Under the pieces are notes generated by a model. That model had not been told where the DNA came from and searched no databases. It worked only from the letters and a program-made list of their open reading frames with translations. Shown piece by piece: positions 54,705 to 64,000 of a stretch of DNA of 64,000 nt. Both the position numbers and the translations under genes were made by a program. The DNA lies in NCBI RefSeq assembly GCF_963855985.1, contig NC_087111.1:5709001-5773000 (forward strand), read 5' to 3'. This DNA comes from Ostrinia nubilalis. Its lineage: Eukaryota; Arthropoda; Insecta; Lepidoptera; Crambidae. Numbering within the stretch: position 1 is the stretch's first letter; the number at the start of each line of letters is the position of its first letter.

Positions 54705-55458
54705 TAGAGATGAAACGGATATCCGGTAACTATCCTGTAGGCCGGATATCCGGCCTTAATTTACTATCCGGCCGGATACCGGATAGTAACTCACTATCCG
54801 GCCGGATACCGGATATTAAAAAACTACGACAATTTCCTATTAATAAAATGAAATATATTAATCTTTGAGGTAAACATCAATAAAATGGCTTATAATATTC
54901 ATTATTATAAGCCATTTTATTGAAATTGGCTTTTATTTAAAGTCCAAAAAGTTACAAAAAGCCATATTAAATTAAGCCTTTAAAAAAACTAATTTCTTTT
55001 TCTTGGCTATTCACTCTAAAGACGAATACATAAATAGTAAATATCTGTTATGTCGAAATATTGCCAAATAAAATAGGCAATCTTTTTTTCACTGATGGTT
55101 TGATGTCATGATGCAGTTCAGTCAGATTACGCAGCAAGTAAACTAATTTAATTTTTGCTATTCAATCACACACTCACGATGGCAACCGAAATCGCCCGAA
55201 TTGATCTGCCCCCTAGACAAGCGGCAAAATCTGATATTCTATTCGGGCTGATTCGATTTTTGAAAAGTGTGACTAGTTAGTCTACTAATAGACCCACTGA
55301 TCGCATTCGAAGCACCTGTGCGGCGCTAAACTCGTCACTACATGCATCGAGACAATGGGCTAACTATCCGGCCGCCGGATATCCGGCTATCCGGCCTAGC
55401 AGCTGGCCGGATATCCGGTATCCGGTATCCGGCCAAACAACTATCCGTTTCATCTCTA
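54705..55458. mobile_element. hAT-type MITE with CCGGATA repeats and an 8-bp duplication
   Basis: TIR TAGAGATGAAACGGATA at the left and its exact 17-bp inverse at the right are flanked by TTGCTTAT on both sides (54697-54704 and 55459-55466). GGCCGGATA/TATCCGGCC words recur many times at both ends. A local hairpin (about 54880-54925, AAATGGCTTATAATATTCAT...) lies inside. No transposase. Confidence 0.9.
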
Positions 55459-55466
55459 TTGCTTAT

Positions 55467-58317
55467 CTTTCAGCAAAATTCGTATAATTAAACACCTTTG
55501 CCATCAAAATAATTTGGTTTGCACAAATTACTAATAGTCTCGTTAGCCCCTCGTATCTACTAAGCTAAATATGTTTGTGTCACGATTGGCTCAATAGTCG
55601 AGATACTTTAAAACTGAACATTCTCGGGTTTCGGGAAAATGAACAAAATCATGCCGTACCCTCCATCTTAGCCCCAGCCCAGCTAACCCAGCGGAATTGT
55701 TATTTGTTATTATCATTGGAAGTGTCTTGCTGCAATCCAATCCGATGGCGACATATTTACTGCCATCGGCTCTCAGCAGGACCTCCTAAACACAAAGCCT
55801 GCTGGATATAATTTTTATGAGATCTGCCATGTTTGTAGTGCGATGGGTTCGTCTTTATACTTGTTCTATCTTTTGTTTAATTCCTATCCTTTATTGGCAT
55901 GAAGATAGGTCCTTTTCAGATCACTCATACACGTTCCAAATATAGTTTGCTTTACCAGCACTTAAAGACATATCAACTGGTGTTGAAAAGAAGTAGTAAG
56001 AGAAACTCAGTCACCTTTGTTATCATCATCATAATATTATTTTCAGCCACAGGACGTCCAATGCTTTATCAGCTTTTTTTTTTAACAGGAAATACCATTT
56101 ACAAGATACAGTGTAATAAATGAGAGCGAAGCAAATGAAGTCCAATTCAAGGAATCATTCACTTTATAGTATGTTCTTAATCTACTCGTATAATGAAGAA
56201 CTAGTGTAACACTTCTGCTTGTTATTATTATCTTCTAAACCCACCCCAAAGATTCAAGTATCAAGTCCTCTCAGTCCCGCTACATCCAAAATCGAGCCAA
56301 AACTCCATCGCGACGTGCAACGCTTACAAACTGCCCCTCACCTGCCTACCACTAGCGCGATTGTTATGTAATTTTGCCGGGGACATTTACGAGTGGCAGA
56401 GAACGTTTCTTATGATGCCAGAATACGGACCTTATGTGTATTTCGAATGCTAGAATATGGGCCTTATATTTCGATCGGTATAATCTTACAAATGCAAGTT
56501 GAAAGCTTGTGGAGAGTTCGTAGGTCACGTCTCAGTAGCGATTGGTGTGGGAGTCGAATATAAAAGTCGGGTGACTTTTCTGATGTCGCGTTTCAGAGAC
56601 CATGATCGCTTAATAATTAGGTACCTATTATGGATTAAAATAGAAAAACGTTTGCTTATTTGATACTAGAACTAGACCCAAAATATTAAGGGCCTTTATA
56701 AAATGCGAGGGTTTACCTACCCTTTATAAAAATGAGAGGTTTTAGTCAAAATGTTATTTAAATGAAGATCTAATGACTGAATTGCATGACATATCCGCTA
56801 ATTTACACGGTCTGTATGTTACTATGCTATAAACTTAATTATGTTAGATTAGGTTTCATAGACTCTACAATTTGTCTATTTTCATTAATACTAGTTCTAG
56901 TTGTATTACAAAATTAGAGATAGAAATGTCCAAAACTTTTTTTTGTAATGAAACGACTGCAACTTGTTGTCGACTCTACAAAACGTTCAGATTTCAAAAC
57001 AATATTTCGGATTTTTTTTTTACATTTTCTCCCAACAAAATTAACATTCTAGAGTAAATGTTACTATAATAGCTTGTAGAGTCTGCTAGGGGGATGTTTT
57101 TACATTCCCATTAGCATGCGGCCCATCCCATATTCAGTGCAGGCGAACTGAATGTTTGATATTGCTGCAGTGATTTGGATGTAGTTCGCTACGTGACGGT
57201 GCTATAGAGGTGCTATTGGCAATGCCCGTAGCTACGTTTTATTGATATTTGATGCTTGGATTCACTCTACTATCTAGTTAGCGGAAATATTTTGGTTTCT
57301 TTCCTTGTTGCACAATAATTGGTTGCAAAGTTGGTGCTTAGATTGACTCTGTCCTGACACAGACGCATTTAATATAACCTGTTTTGAGACAAATAAATAC
57401 TTTATATCTATCTATCATTTTTGTATTAACCCAGAAACGCATTATAGTATGTGATCTATAAAAATGCTGCTCCTTCAAGCTTCGCTATAGTCTCAGGTGG
57501 CCATATTTCAATATTATGGCAATAAATAATTGCAATTAAGAAGTACTCTATATAATTTGATGCAAGGGTCTTGCAGCCCCGTTGCGGCTAAGTAATTAAC
57601 TGGAATTCTATTAATAGGTGTATTAAATTTGGCGGTGTAACTTGACTACTTAAAGATTATATCAATTGGTCTTTAACAGAGCTTTGGTATAATTTGTTCG
57701 GGTTTTGTGCAACTACAGCCACAGTATAGTGTAAAAAATGTGAAGCACCATGTTAACTACACATATCCACTTATTTAATGGTACTGTTCACAGTTTTAAC
57801 TTTAATGCATAAAAAATACAATACGAATAAGGAAAAAGATCACTAAGAGAGGTCACATCACAGTGCTCAAAGCTTAGACAAAGTAGGTAATATTTCTGGC
57901 ATTTTAAATTCCGAAATTACTTCATGGTTAGAAGAAAAAACCTTACATAAAAAGCTAGAACGGTCACATTTTGCTACTTTTTCTAGTAATGTGGATACTT
58001 TTTTCCCTAAAGCTGAAGTAGATAATATTGCATAATGATGTCACTGCTAGCGATAATTCTAAAGTAGTGACTTTACCATAGCACGAGCAGTGTCAGATGA
58101 TCCAAACGCAATTAAGTGATAATTTCGGCGCGTGCCGTTAAATTTTATCTAGCGGGTGTTGTAATTCAATTATGGCCTGCAAATATCGATTGCTCGAGTC
58201 TCGTGCGGTTTCGCGCGATTGTGTAATTACAGTCTTCTTGAAGATGGAACGTTATGCATTTATGATCATTTGTCAAGGATATTTTTTTTTGTAAAATAAA
58301 TATGGCTCGGCTCATAA
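55467..58317. other. Non-coding; RTE tail scrap at 56018-56064
   Basis: 56018-56064 (TATCATCATCATAATATTAT, then TTTCAGCCACAGGACGTCCA) is a minus-strand RTE 3' end. The frame at 55575-55811 has no recognisable content. Nothing else is supported over this long stretch. Confidence 0.45.
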
Positions 58318-58432
58318 AGGTAGGAAGGAAGGCATTAGATGCAGGCCGCTAGCAACAAGGGGTCGAAATCATTGTGGGAGGCCTATGTTCAGCAGTGGAC
58401 GTCCTGTGGCTGAAATGATGATGATGATGAAA
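58318..58432 (+). mobile_element. RTE-like LINE 3' end with (GAT)n tail
   Basis: GGAAGGCATTAGATGCAGGC, then GTGGGAGGCCTATGTTCAGC, then GTGGACGTCCTGTGGCTGAA, ending (ATGATG)n. Same family as 63234-63471. Confidence 0.85.
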
Positions 58433-58816
58433 TAAAGATGTTGGTTTGTAGGTTAACTAAAAACCATGCCATATTGGTACTGCCTAATTAGTTAAATGCT
58501 TAGCATACAAATTGCACTAGATTTTGATAAAAGCAGGCCTCCGTCACTGGCCTATGCCGGCCGAGATAATTACCTACAGCGCGCGACAACTTCAAGTTGC
58601 AAATCAGTCAGGGCCGCCACGCGCCTGTGAGCACACGCGTATTTCTATACACGCTCGGTCGACCATCGTCGCAATCAAGGTTTGTTGTTCTATCAGCACA
58701 GTTATCCTTCTTTAATGGAAAATCGTAATATTTAAGAATAATAATTAACTGTAGTAATTTTAATAATTAAAAACTACACTTTTTAAATAATTTTGAAATA
58801 CTTTTATGTCAAAAAA
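58433..58816. other. Non-coding, no gene seen
   Basis: Unassigned. The short frame at 58524-58715 shows no recognisable features. Confidence 0.4.
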
Positions 58817-58819
58817 CTG

Positions 58820-59019
58820 TACCTCTAGTAGGAAAAACTTTCGAGTTCGTTTCGTTGCGTATTCAAAGTGTCATCGAAAAATTTTGTATGAAAAATTAAA
58901 CAGCGCCCCCTATATTATAGCCGCCCTAGGGGGCGCTGTTTAATTTTTCATACAAAATTTTTCGATGACACTTTGAATACGCAACGAAACGAACTCGAAA
59001 GTTTTTCCTACTAGAGGTA
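58820..59019. mobile_element. Near-perfect palindromic MITE carrying two inverted CTCF-like motifs
   Basis: The two halves (starting TACCTCTAGTAGGAAAAACT and ending with its inverse) pair over more than 90 bp with almost no mismatches. The centre holds CAGCGCCCCCTA and its inverse TAGGGGGCGCTG, which look like CTCF sites facing each other. CTG flanks each side (58817-58819 and 59020-59022), a possible 3-bp duplication. Confidence 0.82.
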
Positions 59020-59022
59020 CTG

Positions 59023-59982
59023 TAGCAAAAAAATTATTTTAGATAATAAAAACATTAACTTTACTTCACCGTGTCTATTTTCCGACACTACATCTTTTAA
59101 AACTGTTTGTCCAATTTCGAATTATCGCAACACTGAAGTTTATTAATAGGTACTTTAGAGATGGTACAATTATACAAACACCACTAAATTAAAGTTTACC
59201 AATAGTAAATACAATAAATGCTTCTTAAAATTAAGTTTTTATTTATTTTACTTTGCTTATACAACCCTGACGCTTGAGCTGTGAGGTAGATCAATTCTGA
59301 ACACAAAAAAATTGCGCTCTTGTGAGCGTAGTAGTAAGGTGCGATTTCGAATACACCATGTGCGTTGGATATTTTGCATTATTATTATTACCGTTAAAAT
59401 GTCTGTATCTGATCCTACACAAAGGAGTGCAATTTCTGTTGCTACTATTATGTATTCTGTGATAAAAGCAAAAACTTTTTGTTCGGCCCATCAGATTAGG
59501 AGATTACGTTTCTTGCTATAAAGTCGGTCGGACGTTATAAACGATGTCGTATTAAACGGATTCTTATGTATTTGGTTCTTGGATTCTTCATTTACACTTT
59601 GACACATAACAGAACAAAAGATAAATAAAAAATATGTCCTAGTAACAATTCTACAGACGCAATAAGCATACACAGAACTGTTAATGAAAACATACTTGTT
59701 CATGTTAAACTCATCTCTCACTAATTACCACCAGTTGAAAGCTATATGACGGCTCATAGCTGACTGTTAATTATTAATCGTTAATTACCGCCCGGCAGTT
59801 ATCAACCACGTCATCACAGTTTTATGGCAACGCTGAATAATTAAAATTAAACTGATGATTAAATTTATAGCGGTGACATGGTCTGATAATGTTGCGATGT
59901 GTTGTAATTGCAATGATAATGTGAAGTTTAATATGAGCTAGGGACTGGCATATTTCAGTAAACGTTCGGAATTATGTACCTC
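59023..59982. other. Non-coding, no gene recognised
   Basis: AT-rich; open frames on both strands have no recognisable content. Confidence 0.4.
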
Positions 59983-61368
59983 TAGTCCAGTCAATGAATG
60001 CCTTAACGACGGTGTAGAGAGAAATCCGTGGAACACAATTTCTGACTTCGGGACTTTATTTAGCCTAGTTAGGTGGTGAACATAGCAAAAGTCCCCACCC
60101 TTAGCCCTTGAGCCGGCTGGGAGAGGGGGGTTTAAAGGTACCACTTTTCGGTTTTTCGCTTAATCCTCGGAAACTATGCGTCCTAGTGACATGACTACTA
60201 TGAACCAAAAAAAGCTTATTCAATTTGCTACCGGCGAGACCGTCAAGTTTTTCTATATCTTGTATAGTTTTTGCGGCATCTGCTCTAGAAGGTCTGTAAA
60301 ATTGGAAATTTTATTTTTGTCTTACATGTTCCTATCAGGAGAAAATCGACTAAATCAACATTGAGCAAACACTATAGACATACGGGAGCATGTTAAGCCT
60401 AGTTCCAGGGAGGGGACTGCACCGTGCTTATATTTAGACGAACCAATTGGAGCCACTTTTGACTCCTCATCATTCAAAAACTACTGTGCATTAACACTTC
60501 AAATTTGGCTCATGTATTGAGACTTGCAAGATATACATCAGCTTCAAATTTCATAAATATACCTCAAACGGTTCTTTAGGTATTGACGTTCAAAAATCGA
60601 CATTTAGAACACTAAAATCTATCTATCACCTGTGAAATGTTAAAATTTACTGGTTTTTTATTTGTTCCTTTGTATTTACATAACTACCTTTCTGGATGCC
60701 AAATTTGAACCTTTGAGGTCATCTGGAAGTGGTTAGAATTTGGTCTATAGGTCAGACATGTAGATTTTTGGACGTCAATACCTAAAGAACCTTTTGAGGC
60801 ATAATTATGAAATTTGAAGCTGATGTATATCTTGCAAGTCTCAACACATGAGCCAAATTTGAAGTGTTAATGCACAGTAGTTTTTGAGTGATGAGGAGTC
60901 AATAGTGGCTCAAAGTGGTTCGTCTAAATATACGCACGGTGCAGTCCCCTCCCTGGAACTAGGCTTAACATGCTCCCGCATGTCTAGAATGATTGCTCAA
61001 TTTTGATTTAGTCGATTTTCTCCTGATGGGAACATGTAAGACAAAAATAAAATTTCCAATATTACAGACCTTTTAGAGCAGATGCCGCGAAAACTATACA
61101 ATTTATCAAAAAAGTTGACTATCTCACCTGTAGCAAATTGAATATGCTTTTTTTGGTTCATAGTAGTCATGTCACTAGGACGCATAGTTTCCGAGGATTA
61201 AGCGAAAAACCGAAAAGTGGCACCTTTAAACCCCCCTCTCCCCGCCGGCTCAAGGGCTAAGGACGGGGACTTTTGCTATGTTCACCTCCTAACTAGTCTA
61301 AATAAAGTCCTGAAGTCAGAAATTGTGTTCTACAGTTTTCCATCTATAATGCTTTATTGACTGGACTA
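59983..61368. mobile_element. Fold-back element with arms of about 610 bp
   Basis: The left arm (about 59985-60606) starts GTCCAGTCAAT and the right arm (about 60762-61366) is its inverse over the whole length at high identity. The middle is only about 155 bp. TA lies at both borders (59983-59984 and 61367-61368). Two 62-codon frames on opposite strands (60176-60364 and 60997-61185) are the same sequence read from each arm, so they are a consequence of the palindrome, not evidence of a gene. Confidence 0.85.
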
Positions 61369-61487
61369 CTCTCTATGCTTTGAATAATTAGCTTCTTTAT
61401 CATTTCTCTAAAAACTACCGTCGATTAGACAAAGTTACAGAATGTGAATATTGTCAGCTGTGAGGAAAGTACATTAATCACTATAGA
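61369..61487. other. Non-coding
   Basis: Short unassigned spacer. Confidence 0.4.
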
Positions 61488-61738
61488 TAACTAACTTTTG
61501 CCCGCTTCTTTGCTCGCGTTAAATTTTGTCTGCCACAGAAAAACTTTATCACGCACGCGGCACGCCCCTGTTTTAAAAACTGGGATAAAAACTATCCCAT
61601 GTCCTTTACCAGAACTCAAAATCTCTATATCAAATTTCATCAAAATTGGTTCAGTGGTTTAGGTGTCTAGGCGTTAAGTAGGTACAGCAAGGGAACAGTT
61701 TTTTTCGCTTTTATAATATTAGTAGAGATGAAAATCCA
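61488..61738 (-). mobile_element. Helitron-like repeat, minus-strand copy
   Basis: On minus: ATTATAAAAGCGAAAAAAAC near the start, AACCAATTTTGATGAAATTT, then GGGATAGTTTTTATCCCAGT, and the end GAAGCGGGCAAAAGTTAGT. Same order as the plus-strand copy at 28808-29056, without the CTGT tract. Confidence 0.65.
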
Positions 61739-63233
61739 CGCAAGCGTAGCCGCGTGCAAAAGCTATATTGTTCCATAAAATTATTACTAGTTCCATAAAA
61801 GTAAAACTTAATCCAGCGATAATTAAATAAAAATTATCTCCCGGGACACATCAACCGGAGACAAATCATCAAAAAATCGCTTTGCAATTGTGTCCTAATT
61901 GCATTAGGATAACGGCCAGGGCGGTTTGACGGATTGAAAAGGGGGCGCTAGTATAGAGGGCGCTACCGAGGGGTTATTCCGAAATACGTATCTAAACTTT
62001 CGAATGTTGCTGTCCCTCTCACGCAAAACGAGATGCCAGCATGTGCGACGGTGACAGGTAGCCCCAAAACTACGTAAGCAGCGTTTAGAGTAGGCCTTCT
62101 GTAACCAATTTGTCGCTGACCGCTGGGGCAGTTAATGTTTGTAACTCGCCTTTACTAGGTTTCGCACGTAGGTGATATATGCAACTCCTTGCTTTGGGAG
62201 AGTTGGATCTATGGTTTTGGAGGTCATAGGTTCAATCAAATCATAAGTAGGACAAATATGCCTGATCAAAGTTAAGAACCATCTTGATCATATCAAAAAG
62301 AATCAAAATAGATTCATTCATTTAGAAAACAGATACGTCAAACTTACCAAGTGTAAGTTAAAAATCAAACCTACTAATTGTTGCCAGTTCGGTAAAGGCA
62401 TTATAGGTTTGAATTGAAATTTTCCAAAAAATAAATTGTGCTTTTGTACAAGTAAGTTTTAAGCTACCTACACTCGTGAAACAGCTCTACTTGCTAACAT
62501 AGGGTTTGATACTTTTCAGCGTGCCACAAGATAGAATAAGAAAAAGAAGAATTAGACTTGCTGATGTCTTTTTTAGCCAATTACCTAGTCCACTCCAAGG
62601 AATACCACAACGAAGCATCTCCTGCTTTTTCCGTTCAGTTACTCCAAGCTATCTTCTTAAGTTCACATTAATAAAATTGCCCACAATTCTCTAACTTATT
62701 TACATAAAAGTAATCATCAAAATAATGACATCAAAAGCAACTTACCAAATATGATTAAACGGGACAGTTTGATAGAGTCATAACGATTATAAGTGGGCCA
62801 CTAAAACAAACCCATAACGGGACGGGACAATTAACTTATTGCGACTGTGGATTTGGCAAAGAGTAATAATATACAACGACGGACGCAGAAGCGTCAGTGC
62901 TTTGAAATTGTATGAAAACATTTTCATGTAAAATGTTGCTAAGACGAGACCACAAAGGCTCGCCTTCCTTGTGAAAGAAATTACAGATTTTATGTAGAGT
63001 CAATCTTCTAACTTTACACGCCAATGTAACAACTACGTACGAGTAAACAAACTCTAAACCTTAATCAAAATAATTGGCACGGCCGTTTCACTGTTACCTT
63101 TTTGTTACACATTAGTTCTTGTAGTAACGAAATGGCCAAGCCACATAATTTTGACTAAGGCATTTTTATTTAGGGCTTGTAGAGGTAGGAATTACTCAAG
63201 TTAGAAGACCCATTGCATTTTTATATTCTGCCT
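61739..63233. other. Non-coding; two adjacent CTCF-like words
   Basis: 61941-61966 contains GGGGGCGCTAG and AGAGGGCGCTACC in tandem. The frame at 62506-62694 has no recognisable content. Confidence 0.45.
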
Positions 63234-63471
63234 ACATAGTACGCAGAACTGACGGCCGATGGGGGAGCAAGGTTATGAAATGGAGGCAACGTACCGAAAA
63301 ACGCAGCATGAGACGTCCGCTCATAAGGTGGACCGACGACCTCATAAAGGTAGCAGGAAGGCACTGGATGCAGGCCGCCCCGCCACCAACCAGGTGATAT
63401 GGAAATTATTGGAGGAGCCCTATGTTCAGCAGTGGACGTCCTGTGGGTGAAATGATGATGATGATGATGAT
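63234..63471 (+). mobile_element. RTE-like LINE 3' end, most complete C-terminus
   Basis: Reads ACATAGTACGCAGAACTGAC, then AAGGTGGACCGACGACCTCA, then AGCAGTGGACGTCCTGTGGG, ending (GATGAT)n at 63448-63471. The decayed protein corresponds to the RTE ORF2 end (WTDDLIK, then WKLLEEPYVQQWTSCG). 5'-truncated. Confidence 0.88.
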
Positions 63472-64000
63472 TCTGCCTACGACACTCTGACCCTTCTGCA
63501 AATACTAATCTTCAGCTCTTAACTACATCGTCCCTCTATTGAGTTTTAACACGCTTTTGAGGGATTACTAATGCGCCCAACTTAACCGGACCCCTGGTTT
63601 TGACCTGGCCCATTCATTGTACAAAAGTGACAAGGGTCAGCCTACACTGGTGATGGGTGATATTTATTTGTATGTGATTTGATTATAATCGATCCAGTTG
63701 CATGATAAGGGTGGCGGATAGAATCAATTGATTGTTATTGTAGTTTCATTAGGATAGGAGTGTTTGGTTTGTTTATTGTGAGTTTAATTTCGCATGCCAA
63801 CCCCTTGCCCTTGATGACTGCTGGAGTACTAGTTGAGGATTCGAGTCTCGCCGGGAGCATATTATTTTTAGCTTAAAATTTCAAAAAGATGAAAAAAAAA
63901 TTACCTACGCAGCACTTTTTCACTTCCAAATATAATTTTAACCCTACCACTGCTCCGGGGACAATAAATTAACTAGGTATAGTTCTATGTAGAAGCTCAC
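63472..64000. other. Non-coding, with B-box-like debris
   Basis: GAGGATTCGAGTCTCGCCGG near 63836 resembles a tRNA B box (SINE debris). No gene seen. Confidence 0.4.

Noticed and set aside
54881..54926. A hairpin resembling a microRNA precursor
   Set aside because: It is a short AT-rich palindrome inside a hAT MITE. No support without small-RNA data.
60176..61185. Two similar 62-codon proteins on opposite strands
   Set aside because: They are the same sequence read from the two arms of a palindrome, with no recognisable family.

Overview
The window is AT-rich animal DNA, almost certainly from a moth or butterfly. It holds one recognisable host gene, the neuropeptide gene corazonin (Crz), and a dense and often nested load of transposable elements. 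The lepidopteran assignment rests on three things. The corazonin precursor is very like the silk moth type. RTE-like LINE 3' ends carry (ATGATG)n tails. Helitron-like repeats end in CTAGT and carry CTGT microsatellites. No rRNA gene, convincing functional tRNA or CRISPR array was seen.

Layout. 1-3390: a minus-strand LINE with a triple zinc-knuckle ORF1 and an endonuclease/RT ORF2, each with one frameshift, cut by the window edge. 3400-5560: Helitron-like, hairpin-MITE and RTE scraps. 5564-10784: a hAT-type element with a perfect 8-bp target duplication, itself interrupted by a nearly intact plus-strand CR1/Daphne-like LINE. 10800-21370: SINE copies, RTE 3' ends, PIF/Harbinger-like MITEs with TTA duplications, a mariner-type MITE and tandem-repeat elements. 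21395-21555: a TATA box and an ATG-less stretch ending in a splice donor, a possible distal first exon of Crz. 23239-27441: a TIR element with a fold-back Tc1-like dimer inside it. 27450-36000: Helitron-like, SINE, RTE, hAT and LINE remnants.

36212-43721 is the Crz coding region. Exon A (36217-36432) encodes the signal peptide, the corazonin peptide with its amidation and cleavage signal, and part of the associated peptide. Exon B (43623-43721) encodes the rest, for a 104-residue precursor. The 7.2-kb phase-0 intron between them is built from nested transposons at 36915-43571, 37006-43481, 39331-42802, 39779-41852 and an RTE LINE fragment at 40425-41310.

44660-64000: a cluster of CTCF-like motifs, a TIR element with an RTE insert (45512-47896), a complex tandem array (50860-51790), a hAT MITE with an 8-bp duplication (54705-55458), a 200-bp near-perfect palindrome (58820-59019) and a 1.4-kb fold-back element (59983-61368).

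The most unusual recurring feature is a class of TIR elements whose TIR core motif is repeated many times inside the element, near both ends and in both orientations (23239-27441, 39331-42802, 45512-47896, perhaps 39779-41852). This may be an undescribed non-autonomous transposon architecture. All calls come from reading the sequence and translations; nothing was searched against a database.
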